This document shows, piece after piece, positions 35,224 to 43,522 of a stretch of DNA of 46,431 nucleotides. The stretch is from Sphingomonadales bacterium (lineage in GTDB: Bacteria > Bacteroidota > Bacteroidia > NS11-12g > UBA955): assembly GCA_016872175.1 (NCBI GenBank), contig VHBA01000015.1, positions 1 through 46,431 of the forward strand. The letters run 5' to 3'. Both the position numbers and the translations under genes were made by a program. Under the pieces are notes generated by a model. That model worked only from the letters and a program-made list of their open reading frames with translations, ran no database searches and had not been told where the DNA came from. Numbering within the stretch: position 1 is the first letter of the stretch; each line of letters opens with the position of its first letter.

Positions 35224-37344
35224 TCAGCGCATCAACACTATACTGCCCTTGATGGAATTGCGGCGTACGCGGCTACCCACCGGCATCTCGTACTGAAACA
35301 CATAGTGATAAACACCTTCCTTGCAATCCTGTTCAGCTGTTTTTCCATTCCACTGATAAACGCCTTTATCGCGGCTGTCAAACACTTTCCCGCCCCAGCG
35401 ATCATAAATCAGCATCAATATAGGTTTGCCACCACGAACAAAGATTTGAAAATCGTTGTTTTTATCGTCGTTATTGGGTGTAAAGGCAGTGGGAATAAAC
35501 AGATCACATAATTCTTCCTGATAACGAACAGTTACCGCATCAGTAGCCACACCACAAGGGTTAGTTACTGTAACACTATAGTTTCCTGCTTTGGTTACAT
35601 AAATCACCGAATCGGTTTGCCCGGTGCTCCACTGATAGCGGCTTTGGGGCCATGTTGCGGTAAGCTTCAGCATACCGCCACGACACAGCAGTGTATCTGA
35701 TGGAAGCACTACGATAGGCGCATCACCCAAAAAAATCTTCAGTGAATCTGCCCACAAACAGCCCAAATCATCTACACTGGCTCCAAACACCCCACCAGAA
35801 CTTACGGTAATTGAATTACCAGACTGACCTGTACTCCACGCTACTGTTCCTGGCGTCGTTACATTCAGTGTAAGACTGCTGCCATTACACAGATTTGTAT
35901 CACGCCCTAAATTGAATTTAGGTAATGGATGAACTTTAATATTAGCGATGGTAGAATCGGGACAATCTGAATCGGGTATTGTATATTTTACCGTATAATT
36001 ACCCGGAGGTGAACATTTAAATGAGTTTCCGGAAACCGGACCACCCGAAAAAAGACCACCAGGCGTTCCTGGTACCATGGTAATTAGCGGTGAATTTTCA
36101 CAGGCGAAGCTGGGGAGTCCTGTAAATGCAGCAGAAACATTGGGTCTCACACGCACGTAAACGGCATCTGTGCTGGAGCAGCCTTCTTTGCTTCGTGCAC
36201 TGTGAATAACCCTGTAAACGCCGGTATCTGCATACGTGTGGGTAGCATTCTGCAGGGTTGATGAATCTCCATCACCAAAGTACCAGCGATAATAGACCAG
36301 GTTATTGGTAGCATTCTGAAAAGTAAAACTGTTGTTTTTTAGACACTGCACAGAGTCATTTATTTTAAGGCCGCTGCTGGGATCGGCAATCACACGCACA
36401 AAAATGGCTGCAGTATCTGTACAGCCCGTGCTAAAGACATTACCATTCAGGCCATATGTAGTTTCACTTCTAAAAAATATTCGAAATTTACCTGCACTTG
36501 TAAAATACCTGTCAGGGTTTGGAAACGTTGTGCTATCGGCACCACCCAAATACCACATCACCTTTTTACCACAGCGTGGGATGGCAGGAATGGTTGTTTT
36601 ATCTTCAAAATAGAAATGATTGCCTTTCAGACACTGAGCGGTATCCCAGTTTCTAACCGTCGGATTGCTTTTGGGCCTCGGAACAATAAATACGCTGGTG
36701 GGAGTTGTATAATTATTGTTACAACCCAATGAAGGTGATGCAATCAGCTGAACGGCATAGTTACCGCCGGCATTATAGGTGTAGTTGACGTTTACCCCTG
36801 TATCCTTATTGCCGTCTCGGTAAAGCCAGGTGTAAGTTATCCATCCAAAACTGGCCTGGGATTTATTGGTAAAAGTAACTTTGTTTGTTTTTTCACAGCT
36901 GTCTGTGCGGCTGAAACTAAAGTCCAGCTTTAAGGAATGCGTAGTAAATGACAAGCTGGCTGACTTTGAAGTAAGGTAATCAGGTGCAATTCCGTCATGC
37001 TCAAAAACAGTAAAATGGTATGTTGTTCCGGGTATCAGTCCTGTTATGGTAACACTATTGCCAATATTGTCATAAACCACATAGTTGCCGGTACCAATTT
37101 GGGAACCTGCACCAAATGCAGAAAACGCTGTGTATTTGGTTCCATCGGCTGGAACAGCATCTACGGCGCTGCCTTGTTTCATGAGAATGGTACACCATGC
37201 GCCATTACCCTTGGTAAAGGTTAGATTAACCGCAATACATGTAAGACCTCCATATTGCAGATTACTTGCGGGAACTGTAGGCTCTGCAGCCTTTAACCGG
37301 GTAAACCCGGAGAACAGAACCGCAAGTAAAATGAGCAAACGCAT
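35224..37344 (-). CDS. T9SS cargo protein with FN3-like and PKD domains and type-B C-terminal sorting domain
   Basis: I start at ATG 37344 (706 residues), which gives the signal peptide MRLLILLAVLFSGFTRLKA; the longer frame begins at an upstream codon before the predicted transcript start. A fibronectin-III-like domain (about 20-140, ending TGLIPGTTYHFTVFEHDG) is followed by several PKD-type domains (YRWYFGDGDSSTLQNATHTYADTGVYRVI is a clear example). The end is a gliding-motility-associated/type-B sorting domain: FIPTAFTPNNDDKNNDF, then YDRWGGKVFDS and YHYVFQYEM (about 617-706). Such proteins are exported by T9SS and act as surface adhesins or secreted structural proteins. No PorP/SprF gene is next to this one. 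Confidence 0.92.
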   Translation of the reverse strand: MRLLILLAVLFSGFTRLKAAEPTVPASNLQYGGLTCIAVNLTFTKGNGAWCTILMKQGSAVDAVPADGTKYTAFSAFGAGSQIGTGNYVVYDNIGNSVTITGLIPGTTYHFTVFEHDGIAPDYLTSKSASLSFTTHSLKLDFSFSRTDSCEKTNKVTFTNKSQASFGWITYTWLYRDGNKDTGVNVNYTYNAGGNYAVQLIASPSLGCNNNYTTPTSVFIVPRPKSNPTVRNWDTAQCLKGNHFYFEDKTTIPAIPRCGKKVMWYLGGADSTTFPNPDRYFTSAGKFRIFFRSETTYGLNGNVFSTGCTDTAAIFVRVIADPSSGLKINDSVQCLKNNSFTFQNATNNLVYYRWYFGDGDSSTLQNATHTYADTGVYRVIHSARSKEGCSSTDAVYVRVRPNVSAAFTGLPSFACENSPLITMVPGTPGGLFSGGPVSGNSFKCSPPGNYTVKYTIPDSDCPDSTIANIKVHPLPKFNLGRDTNLCNGSSLTLNVTTPGTVAWSTGQSGNSITVSSGGVFGASVDDLGCLWADSLKIFLGDAPIVVLPSDTLLCRGGMLKLTATWPQSRYQWSTGQTDSVIYVTKAGNYSVTVTNPCGVATDAVTVRYQEELCDLFIPTAFTPNNDDKNNDFQIFVRGGKPILMLIYDRWGGKVFDSRDKGVYQWNGKTAEQDCKEGVYHYVFQYEMPVGSRVRRNSIKGSIVLMR

Positions 37345-37357
37345 GGGCAAGTTTTGG

Positions 37358-37365
37358 CAAAGATA
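37358..37365 (-). promoter_or_regulatory. -7 element (TATCTTTG) of the T9SS cargo gene
   Basis: A perfect TAnnTTTG on the minus strand, 13 nt before ATG 37344. It favours this start over the upstream in-frame codon at 37377. No TTG is seen 19-21 nt upstream. Confidence 0.45.
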
Positions 37366-37468
37366 ACGTCTATACACCGCGTTTTCAGGCTTATTCGCTA
37401 CAACATGGACAATTGCTGCAAAGTTTTGGTTGCCTCAAAATGATATTTATAACGCAAACAACTGCTAA

Positions 37469-38197
37469 TCAGGCATAAATAACGTCTTCATCAGCAATGT
37501 TTTTCTCGCCGCGAAAACGCAAAAAAACCCTTGCCAGGGTTAATACATCCTTACAACAATAACGGGCAATTCTGTCAATATCTTTTTCCTGCCAATAAAC
37601 AGCCCCTACCATGGAACCATCAATATCATCCTTTGGAGTGGGAATATTAAATAAATGTGCCAGCAGATTGAGCGAAGTAAAACTCTTGCGATCACCAAAT
37701 TTCCATAGTTCTAGCGTATCTAAATGGGGGACTTCCCATGGCTTTTTCCCCTGAATATCCAGCAGTTTGGGAAGCTCAATACCATTTACCATCATTCTTC
37801 TTGCCAAATAAGGGAAATCAAATTCTTTTCCATTGTGCGCGCACAATAAATAATTTGCTCCGTTAAAACTACGGTTCAATAAATTGGCAAATTCCTGTAA
37901 CAATATTTTTTCATCATCATGGCAGTAAGACTTTACCCGAAACTGTGGTCCATCCTTACCTCTTCTGATAAAACCAACTCCAACGCATACAATCTTTCCG
38001 AATTCGGCATAGATACTTGCCTGTTCATAAACTTCAGCCTCTGTTTGCTGCTCTTTTACAAGACTTTTAGCCTTACGCTTCCACAAATCCTGCCATTCAG
38101 GGCTTAAATCATCATAGTTTTTGTGAGCCGATACCGTCTCGATATCAATAAAAATAATATTCTCAAGCAATACCTGCTTGATATTAACACCATCCAT
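37469..38197 (-). CDS. PolB-like DEDD-family 3'-5' exonuclease
   Basis: The 242-residue protein resembles the stand-alone exonucleases related to the proofreading domain of family B polymerases (PF10108 type). IIFIDIETVS at 14-23 gives D18 and E20, AHNGKEFDFPYLARRM gives the middle aspartate, and YCCKDVLTLARVFL near the end gives the last aspartate with the YxxxD spacing. It would degrade single-stranded DNA or RNA from the 3' end; the physiological substrate is unknown. A TATATTTG element ends 8 nt before the ATG. The gene is flanked by a T9SS cargo gene (124-nt gap) and a DUF3817 gene (40-nt gap), with no obvious link to either. Confidence 0.88.
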   Translation of the reverse strand: MDGVNIKQVLLENIIFIDIETVSAHKNYDDLSPEWQDLWKRKAKSLVKEQQTEAEVYEQASIYAEFGKIVCVGVGFIRRGKDGPQFRVKSYCHDDEKILLQEFANLLNRSFNGANYLLCAHNGKEFDFPYLARRMMVNGIELPKLLDIQGKKPWEVPHLDTLELWKFGDRKSFTSLNLLAHLFNIPTPKDDIDGSMVGAVYWQEKDIDRIARYCCKDVLTLARVFLRFRGEKNIADEDVIYA

Positions 38198-38205
38198 AAG
38201 AAAAA

Positions 38206-38213
38206 CAAATATA
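38206..38213 (-). promoter_or_regulatory. -7 element (TATATTTG) of the PolB-like exonuclease gene
   Basis: A perfect TAnnTTTG on the minus strand, 8 nt before ATG 38197, in an AT-rich gap. No -33 TTG is seen at the right distance, so the call rests on the -7 alone. Confidence 0.4.
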
Positions 38214-38237
38214 CGATATTTGTCTTAAATAAAAAAA

Positions 38238-38537
38238 TTATTTGGGGAAAATATACTTATTCAGAAAAAATGTACCGAAAGGAAGCATTGATAGTAATAC
38301 AGCCAGGGCACTTTTTATTATACTTATTTCATTTTTAATTTCCATCCACAATAAAATAAGACAAAACCAAACGAACAGAAATCCATGCAATAAACCAAGA
38401 ATCGTAACAGCCATCGGCAAATTAAAAATATATTTCAGCGGCATAGCCACACCGAGTAAAAGCAGATAACTGATTCCTTCCCAATATCCAATCAGAATAA
38501 GGCGATCTTTCAACGATTTGGGTGATGAATTTTTCAT
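38238..38537 (-). CDS. DUF3817 small membrane protein
   Basis: The 99-residue protein starts at ATG 38537, not at the longer in-frame start at 38570, because a complete promoter ends only 4 nt before this ATG. Three hydrophobic spans are visible (about 10-30, 35-58, 70-92). The pattern RLILIGYWEGISYLLLLGVAMPLKY, followed by a histidine in LLHGFLFVWFC, is characteristic of DUF3817 proteins. The family also appears as the C-terminal part of some transporters, but its function is unknown. The protein sits in the inner membrane. It is divergent from ftsX across an 89-nt gap. Confidence 0.88.
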   Translation of the reverse strand: MKNSSPKSLKDRLILIGYWEGISYLLLLGVAMPLKYIFNLPMAVTILGLLHGFLFVWFCLILLWMEIKNEISIIKSALAVLLSMLPFGTFFLNKYIFPK

Positions 38538-38541
38538 GGCG

Positions 38542-38572
38542 CAAAAGTAGTAAAGAACAGCACTATGCACAA
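38542..38572 (-). promoter_or_regulatory. Complete promoter (TTG-N20-TACTTTTG) giving a leaderless DUF3817 mRNA
   Basis: TTG (38572-38570), a 20-nt spacer and a perfect TACTTTTG (38549-38542) are followed after CGCC by ATG 38537. The transcription start should be the A of the ATG. This is the best promoter in the window. Confidence 0.7.
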
Positions 38573-38626
38573 TTGCGGATAACTTAAGAATTGTTGTTTA
38601 ATCTTATTTATTGAAATTCGCCATGC

Positions 38627-39517
38627 ATGTCTGAAGAAGAAGCGATTAAAACCAAAAAGCGCAGACCAAGTGCACTCCCGGGAATCAGCAGCCTGGCACT
38701 GGTAATGTTTATGCTGGAATTGCTTTCCCTTACCTATCTTGGATTTCAGGGGTTAAGCAAAAGCCTAGTAGAAAGCAGCAGCCTGGATATTTATTTTAAG
38801 GATTCCTGCACAGAAGATCAGGTAAAAGCGCTTGAGAATGAACTTAAAAAAGAAAAGTGGTACAAATCTTCACGCTTTATCAGCCGCGAGGAAGGCATGA
38901 AGGAAATGGCTGCCAGCAATGACAGCGCATTTATGCAATATGTGGAGCTTAATGCCCTGCCGCTGAGCCTGGAATTGTATTTCAAAGCTGAATTCGCATC
39001 TGCAGCCCAACTGGAATCCATATCTGGCAGACTTCAAAAATTACAGATTATTGAAAGTGTAATATACCAAAAAAACCTGCTTGAAACTGTAAACAGCAAT
39101 GTAGCAAAAATTCAACTTACATTACTTGGACTTACCCTCATTTTTGTAGTAATTGCTATCGGCCTCATTCATAATTCCACCCGACTGAACATATTCGCTA
39201 ATCGTTTCATTATTAAAAGCATGCAACTGGTTGGTGCTACACACGGTTTTATTATAAGGCCTATAATAGGCAAATTTATTGGGTATGCATGCATTGCATT
39301 TCCTATTTCTCTTGTGATGCTTTTTGGCGCATTCCGTGGCATCAACTACATATGGAGCGGATTCGGTTCTATTTCCGAAATCACAGCCTTTATTGCACCT
39401 TCTCAGGCTGCGTTCTGCATGGCAGGCACCTTGCTTTGCGGAATTTTAATTGCAGCAGGTAGTGCATGGTTCAGTACCCGCAAGTATCTTCGCAGTAAAA
39501 TCGAAAATCTATACTGA
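38627..39517 (+). CDS. ftsX: Cell-division protein FtsX
   Basis: FtsX is the membrane partner of the ATPase FtsE; together they activate peptidoglycan hydrolases at the septum. The 296-residue protein has a basic cytoplasmic start, one span (about 18-42), a periplasmic loop of about 110 residues (SLDIYFKD to ESVIYQKN), and three more spans near 163-182, 212-237 and 260-282, as in the FtsX family. The loop is probably the site that touches an amidase activator. ftsE is not in the window, which is common in Bacteroidota. The gene overlaps the next start by one base (TGATG). Transcription is divergent from the DUF3817 gene. Confidence 0.92.
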   Translation: MSEEEAIKTKKRRPSALPGISSLALVMFMLELLSLTYLGFQGLSKSLVESSSLDIYFKDSCTEDQVKALENELKKEKWYKSSRFISREEGMKEMAASNDSAFMQYVELNALPLSLELYFKAEFASAAQLESISGRLQKLQIIESVIYQKNLLETVNSNVAKIQLTLLGLTLIFVVIAIGLIHNSTRLNIFANRFIIKSMQLVGATHGFIIRPIIGKFIGYACIAFPISLVMLFGAFRGINYIWSGFGSISEITAFIAPSQAAFCMAGTLLCGILIAAGSAWFSTRKYLRSKIENLY

Positions 39518-39768
39518 TGAGCAACAAGCAAATTACCAATCCTATCGCTAAAAAAGATGCTTTAAACAACAAGCCTCAAATGGTATTCGGCACCATTAAC
39601 TACATTCTGCTGGGTGCATCACTTCTTATTCTTATCGTCGGTTTCGCCCTTATGAGCGGCACTACAGATATATACAGCAGCACAAAAATCACTATAGCCC
39701 CCATCGTGGTAATGTTGGGTTTTGCTTTGGGAATAGTATCTATTTTTTACAAGGGTAAAACAAATTAA
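39517..39768 (+). CDS. DUF3098 small membrane protein
   Basis: The 83-residue protein has two hydrophobic spans (about 28-46 and 59-77) joined by a short loop with the GTTDIYSSTKITIAPIVVMLGF segment typical of DUF3098. It is a small inner-membrane protein of Bacteroidota found between ftsX and uppP, and its role is unknown. Its ATG overlaps the ftsX stop by one base, and uppP starts 5 nt after its stop, so the three are co-transcribed. A link to cell division or undecaprenyl-phosphate recycling is suggested only by context. Confidence 0.9.
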   Translation: MSNKQITNPIAKKDALNNKPQMVFGTINYILLGASLLILIVGFALMSGTTDIYSSTKITIAPIVVMLGFALGIVSIFYKGKTN

Positions 39769-39773
39769 GGTGA

Positions 39774-40538
39774 ATGACCTTTGTTGAAAACCTTATTCTG
39801 TCTCTGATTGAGGGTGTTACTGAATATTTACCGGTAAGCAGTACCGGGCACCTTATAATGGCAGGTGAAGTTTTAAAACTTGATGCGTCAAAAATTGATA
39901 CATACATAATTACCGTTCAGTTTGGCGCGATACTGGCCGTTATAGCTGCCTATCCGAAAAGGTTCTTTGCATTTAAGGATTACACCTTCTATCTGAAACT
40001 ATTCGCGGGTTTTCTTCCCGCTGCTGTTTTGGGGCTGATGTTTGATGATTTTCTTGAAACACTGCTTCAAACTCCGGTTATTGTAGGCTTTACGCTGATT
40101 TTAATTGGTGTTTTCCTGATTTTCATGGAAAAACTATTACCTGAAGGCAATAAAAATGTAGACAACATTACCTACAAGGATGCATTAAAAATAGGCTTGG
40201 TGCAAAGTTTCGCCATGGTTCCTGGTGTCAGCCGCAGCGCGGCTTCAATTGCCGGTGCTTTAGGCTGTAAACTCAGTCGCGTTGCTGCCACTGAATTTAG
40301 TTTTTTTCTGGCTGTCCCCACACTCACTGCGGCAGGCCTTTACAAGCTTATGAAAAACTGGGACAACTTAACCGCAACGCAACTGCAGGATATTGGCCTT
40401 GGCAATATATTTAGTTTTATTACAGCTATCATTGCCATTCGTTTCTTTATCCAATTGGTCAAAACCAAAGGATTCGCCTGGTTTGGTTACTACCGAATTG
40501 CTGCCGGTCTGGCATTTCTGTTGTATCTTTACGTTTAA
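39774..40538 (+). CDS. uppP: Undecaprenyl-diphosphatase UppP (BacA)
   Basis: UppP removes a phosphate from undecaprenyl diphosphate to regenerate the lipid carrier for peptidoglycan and other surface polymers, and its overproduction gives bacitracin resistance. The 254 residues contain the family motifs: EGVTEYLPVSSTGHL at about 14-28, with the catalytic Glu-rich start, and VPGVSRSAASIAGAL near 145-159 (the PGxSRSxxT-type loop). About eight hydrophobic spans are present. Length is slightly below the usual 260-280, with no motif lost. It is the third gene of the ftsX transcript, and the next gene starts 5 nt later. Confidence 0.96.
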   Translation: MTFVENLILSLIEGVTEYLPVSSTGHLIMAGEVLKLDASKIDTYIITVQFGAILAVIAAYPKRFFAFKDYTFYLKLFAGFLPAAVLGLMFDDFLETLLQTPVIVGFTLILIGVFLIFMEKLLPEGNKNVDNITYKDALKIGLVQSFAMVPGVSRSAASIAGALGCKLSRVAATEFSFFLAVPTLTAAGLYKLMKNWDNLTATQLQDIGLGNIFSFITAIIAIRFFIQLVKTKGFAWFGYYRIAAGLAFLLYLYV

Positions 40539-40542
40539 ATCG

Positions 40543-41226
40543 ATGTTGAGATCCGTTAACCGCATCTTGTTGGGTTTATCGCTTACAGCTGTATTTTTTG
40601 CCGTTGGAGCAATGAAAAAGCCTACAGCCGCTTATTCTGTAAAGCTGGGAAGACTAAAATACAATGGTGGTGGCGACTGGTACAGCTCCAAAACGGCAAT
40701 AGGTAATTTGGCTAGGTTCTGTAACTCAAAATTAGGTATGAGCATTGATCCGAGTGAGAGTATAGTAGATATTGGAGGACCGGACTTATATAACCACCCC
40801 TACATTTTCATGACAGGCCATGGAAATGTTGTATTTAGTGACGCAGATGCCTTAAACCTAAGAAAATACCTGGAGAGCGGCGGGTTTTTGCACATTTGCG
40901 ATAATTATGGCATGGATAAATTTGTGAAGCCACAAATGAAAAAAGTTTTCCCTGAACTGGAATTCAAAGAACTTCCGCACCAACATGCAATCTACACTTC
41001 TCCTTTTGTTTTTTCTCAAGGTTTGCCAAAGATTCATCAACATGACGGTAAATCTCCTCAGGGATTCGGTTTGATATATAAAGGACGGCTGGTTTGCTTT
41101 TATGATTACGAATGTGATCTCGGCAATGGCTGGGAAGATCCAGAAGTTCATAATGACCCTGAAACGATAAGACAAAAAGCATTGCAAATGGGAGCTAATA
41201 TCATCCAATATGCATTCAAAAACTAA
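40543..41226 (+). CDS. DUF4159 domain protein
   Basis: The 227-residue protein starts at ATG 40543, 5 nt after the uppP stop; the longer in-frame start at 40393 would lie inside uppP. A hydrophobic N-terminus (about 7-22) acts as signal peptide or anchor. The rest matches DUF4159: FSDADALNLRKYLESGGFLHICDN at about 90-113, and GFGLIYKGRLVCFYDYECDLGNGW near the C-terminus. The fold is thought to be like class I glutamine amidotransferase/ThuA-type sheets, but no catalytic triad is obvious. The function is unknown. Its stop overlaps the start of the lipid-kinase-like gene by one base, so both belong to the ftsX-uppP transcript. Confidence 0.85.
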   Translation: MLRSVNRILLGLSLTAVFFAVGAMKKPTAAYSVKLGRLKYNGGGDWYSSKTAIGNLARFCNSKLGMSIDPSESIVDIGGPDLYNHPYIFMTGHGNVVFSDADALNLRKYLESGGFLHICDNYGMDKFVKPQMKKVFPELEFKELPHQHAIYTSPFVFSQGLPKIHQHDGKSPQGFGLIYKGRLVCFYDYECDLGNGWEDPEVHNDPETIRQKALQMGANIIQYAFKN

Positions 41227-42113
41227 TGGTTAGCCGTAAAAAAATAGCTTTTCTTATCAATCCCGAAGCTGGAAATGCAGCAGTACGCAGGAAAGGAAAA
41301 GAGATGGCCAGCGCTTTAAAATCAATGGGGGGATACTCACTCTTTGAAACTGGTTCACCGGAAGAACTACTGGAATTAACCCACGACCTGGCAACAAAGA
41401 ATTATCGCGCTGTTTTTGCCTGTGGCGGTGACGGAACCCTTCACCTGGTTAGCAGTCAGCTGACAGGAACCGAAACTGCTATGGGAGTTATACCCTTGGG
41501 CTCCGGCAATGGATATGCCAGACACCACCGTATTTCCCTTAAATGGGAGGAAGCCGTAAAAGTTGCCGAAAACCCGGTAGTTTCGGTCAGAGACACTGCC
41601 CTGTTTAATGGGAACCATTTCCTGAACATTGCCGGAATTGGCTATGCGGCAAAAATAAGTCATGCGTTTAAGCGCGAGGAACACAGAGGTTTGAGTGGCT
41701 ATGTGAAAACCATATTTAAAAATCTAAAAATGGATGCCTTTAACACCCGTATAACCAATGAATATGCTAAGTGGGAAGGGAAAGTATGGATGGTAGACTT
41801 TTGCAATGGTAGTCAGTGGGGCAATAATTTCAGGGTTGATCCCTCAGCAAGAGATGATGACGGAAGCTTAACAGCAGTAGTTTTCAGAAAGGCAAACCGG
41901 TTAAAACTCCCGGCAATTGGTTTTAGGCTGGCAACAGGCTCCATTAACAGAAGTCCGGATATTTACCGAATTTCAGGCAGTAAGTTTATCATTGAATTTG
42001 ACGGCAAGCGCCCGCTTCATTTAGACGGTGAACCTGCAGGAGTAATTGAAGCATCAGCTGAAATTGAGGTTATACCTAAAAGCCTTATTGTATGGACCCC
42101 GGACTCAAAATAA
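41226..42113 (+). CDS. Diacylglycerol kinase-family lipid kinase (YegS/DagK-like)
   Basis: The 295-residue protein belongs to the DAGK catalytic family. The start KIAFLINPEAGN matches the NP.AG nucleotide loop, CGGDGTLHLV at about 60-69 is the GGDGT motif that binds ATP, and PLGSGNGYARH follows near 86-96. The C-terminal half has the LHLDGEPAG segment seen in YegS-like enzymes. It phosphorylates a lipid such as diacylglycerol or a long-chain base; the choice cannot be made from sequence, and Bacteroidota make sphingolipids, so the latter is possible. Its end overlaps the start of nnr by 22 nt. Confidence 0.92.
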   Translation: MVSRKKIAFLINPEAGNAAVRRKGKEMASALKSMGGYSLFETGSPEELLELTHDLATKNYRAVFACGGDGTLHLVSSQLTGTETAMGVIPLGSGNGYARHHRISLKWEEAVKVAENPVVSVRDTALFNGNHFLNIAGIGYAAKISHAFKREEHRGLSGYVKTIFKNLKMDAFNTRITNEYAKWEGKVWMVDFCNGSQWGNNFRVDPSARDDDGSLTAVVFRKANRLKLPAIGFRLATGSINRSPDIYRISGSKFIIEFDGKRPLHLDGEPAGVIEASAEIEVIPKSLIVWTPDSK

Positions 42114-43522
42114 TCACATTTTCAGAAAGTAAAGAATGTGACGCGCTGACAATAAAAAATGAAGGTATGCGAGCGCATGACCTAATGGACAGGGCAACCC
42201 TGCGCATTTTTCAGCGTCTGCTTTGTTTAATTCCAAATAACAAATCCATTACAGTACTATGCGGCCCCGGGAATAACGGTGCAGACGGTTTGTGCCTTGC
42301 TTCTATGCTTGCTGTTAAGGGTTACGATGTAGAAACCAAAATTTGCCTGCTTGATAAAACCCCTTCTGCATCTCTGACCTTCAGGTTGTCCCTGTATAGT
42401 CAGCAACAGTCGGTTAACATACAAATTACAGAAGATGCCAAAGCTCTTGTTATTTCCAAAAACAGGATTATTGTTGACGCTCTTTTTGGCACAGGACTGC
42501 AACAACCATTGCAGCATAAATGGCAGGCATTGATTGACACTATAAACAACTCGGGCTGTGAAGTCTTTTCTATAGACATGCCAAGCGGATTATTGGATAA
42601 TTCAGACAGCATGAACATGCCTTTTATCAATGCCAAAAAGGTTCTTACAATCCAATGTCCAAAACCTTCCTTACTTTACCCAGAGTTTAAAATTGATTTT
42701 GAAGTATTAGATTGCGGAATTGAAACAGAAACCATAATCACAAACCATTACTTTTTAAACTATCCTGATTCGCAGGTAAAAAAACAAATGGCGCTGATAT
42801 TGCCTAGAAGACCAAAGCATAGCCATAAAGGAACTTTCGGCCACACATTGCTTATTGGAGGCAATTCAGGTATGCACGGTGCAATAGCCATGGCTGCAAA
42901 ATCATGTTACGAATCAGGAAGTGGTTTGACAACCGTGCTCTCTCCGGAAGGCACTTTGCCTTTCCTGTCTGCCACTCCTGAGATTATGCATATTCCTCAC
43001 AAACTCAATGAAGAAGCAATTTCAACCTTACCCCTTGATAAATTCAAATCAATAGCGTTGGGGCCAGGATTGGGAAACACCCCGGAAACATGCAGATTGA
43101 TGGCAGATGCATTGAAAAGATTCCGGATACCCCTAATTCTCGATGCGGATGCATTAAACATAATAGCATCTAGAACTGAACTGCTTAATATCATACCTGA
43201 AGGCAGTTTGCTAACTCCTCATCCTGCAGAATTCGAAAGATTGTTTGGTCACACCAAAAGCGGGAAACAAAAGGAAGATATTGCCGTTCAAAAAAGCCAA
43301 GAATTGGGCGTTTACATCCTTGCCAAAAACACCTATAGTTTGCTGGCTTGCCCGGATGGAAAAGTATTTTACAACGGAACAGGTGATTCTAAACTTGCCA
43401 GAGGTGGAAGTGGTGACAAACTAACCGGAATAATTGCAGGATTATTCGCACAGAATCAAAACATGAGAGACGCTGCCCTTGCGGGCATGTATTATTCGGG
43501 TCTCGGCCGGCTGGTTATTTAA
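42092..43522 (+). CDS. nnr: Bifunctional NAD(P)H-hydrate repair enzyme Nnr (epimerase + dehydratase)
   Basis: The 476-residue protein fuses two repair activities for damaged NADH/NADPH. The N-terminal NnrE-type epimerase (about 1-220) shows LCGPGNNGADGLCLA near 56-70, DALFGTGL near 130 and DMPSGLLDN. The C-terminal NnrD-type ADP/ATP-dependent dehydratase (about 235-476) shows KGTFGHTLLIGGNSGMHGA, ALGPGLGN, LDADALNI, LTPHPAEFERLFG and ARGGSGDKLTGIIAGL. The start, ATG 42092, lies 22 nt inside the preceding gene; the next methionine would remove conserved sequence. The stop overlaps that of convergent porP by 8 nt. Confidence 0.95.
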   Translation: MDPGLKIITFSESKECDALTIKNEGMRAHDLMDRATLRIFQRLLCLIPNNKSITVLCGPGNNGADGLCLASMLAVKGYDVETKICLLDKTPSASLTFRLSLYSQQQSVNIQITEDAKALVISKNRIIVDALFGTGLQQPLQHKWQALIDTINNSGCEVFSIDMPSGLLDNSDSMNMPFINAKKVLTIQCPKPSLLYPEFKIDFEVLDCGIETETIITNHYFLNYPDSQVKKQMALILPRRPKHSHKGTFGHTLLIGGNSGMHGAIAMAAKSCYESGSGLTTVLSPEGTLPFLSATPEIMHIPHKLNEEAISTLPLDKFKSIALGPGLGNTPETCRLMADALKRFRIPLILDADALNIIASRTELLNIIPEGSLLTPHPAEFERLFGHTKSGKQKEDIAVQKSQELGVYILAKNTYSLLACPDGKVFYNGTGDSKLARGGSGDKLTGIIAGLFAQNQNMRDAALAGMYYSGLGRLVI

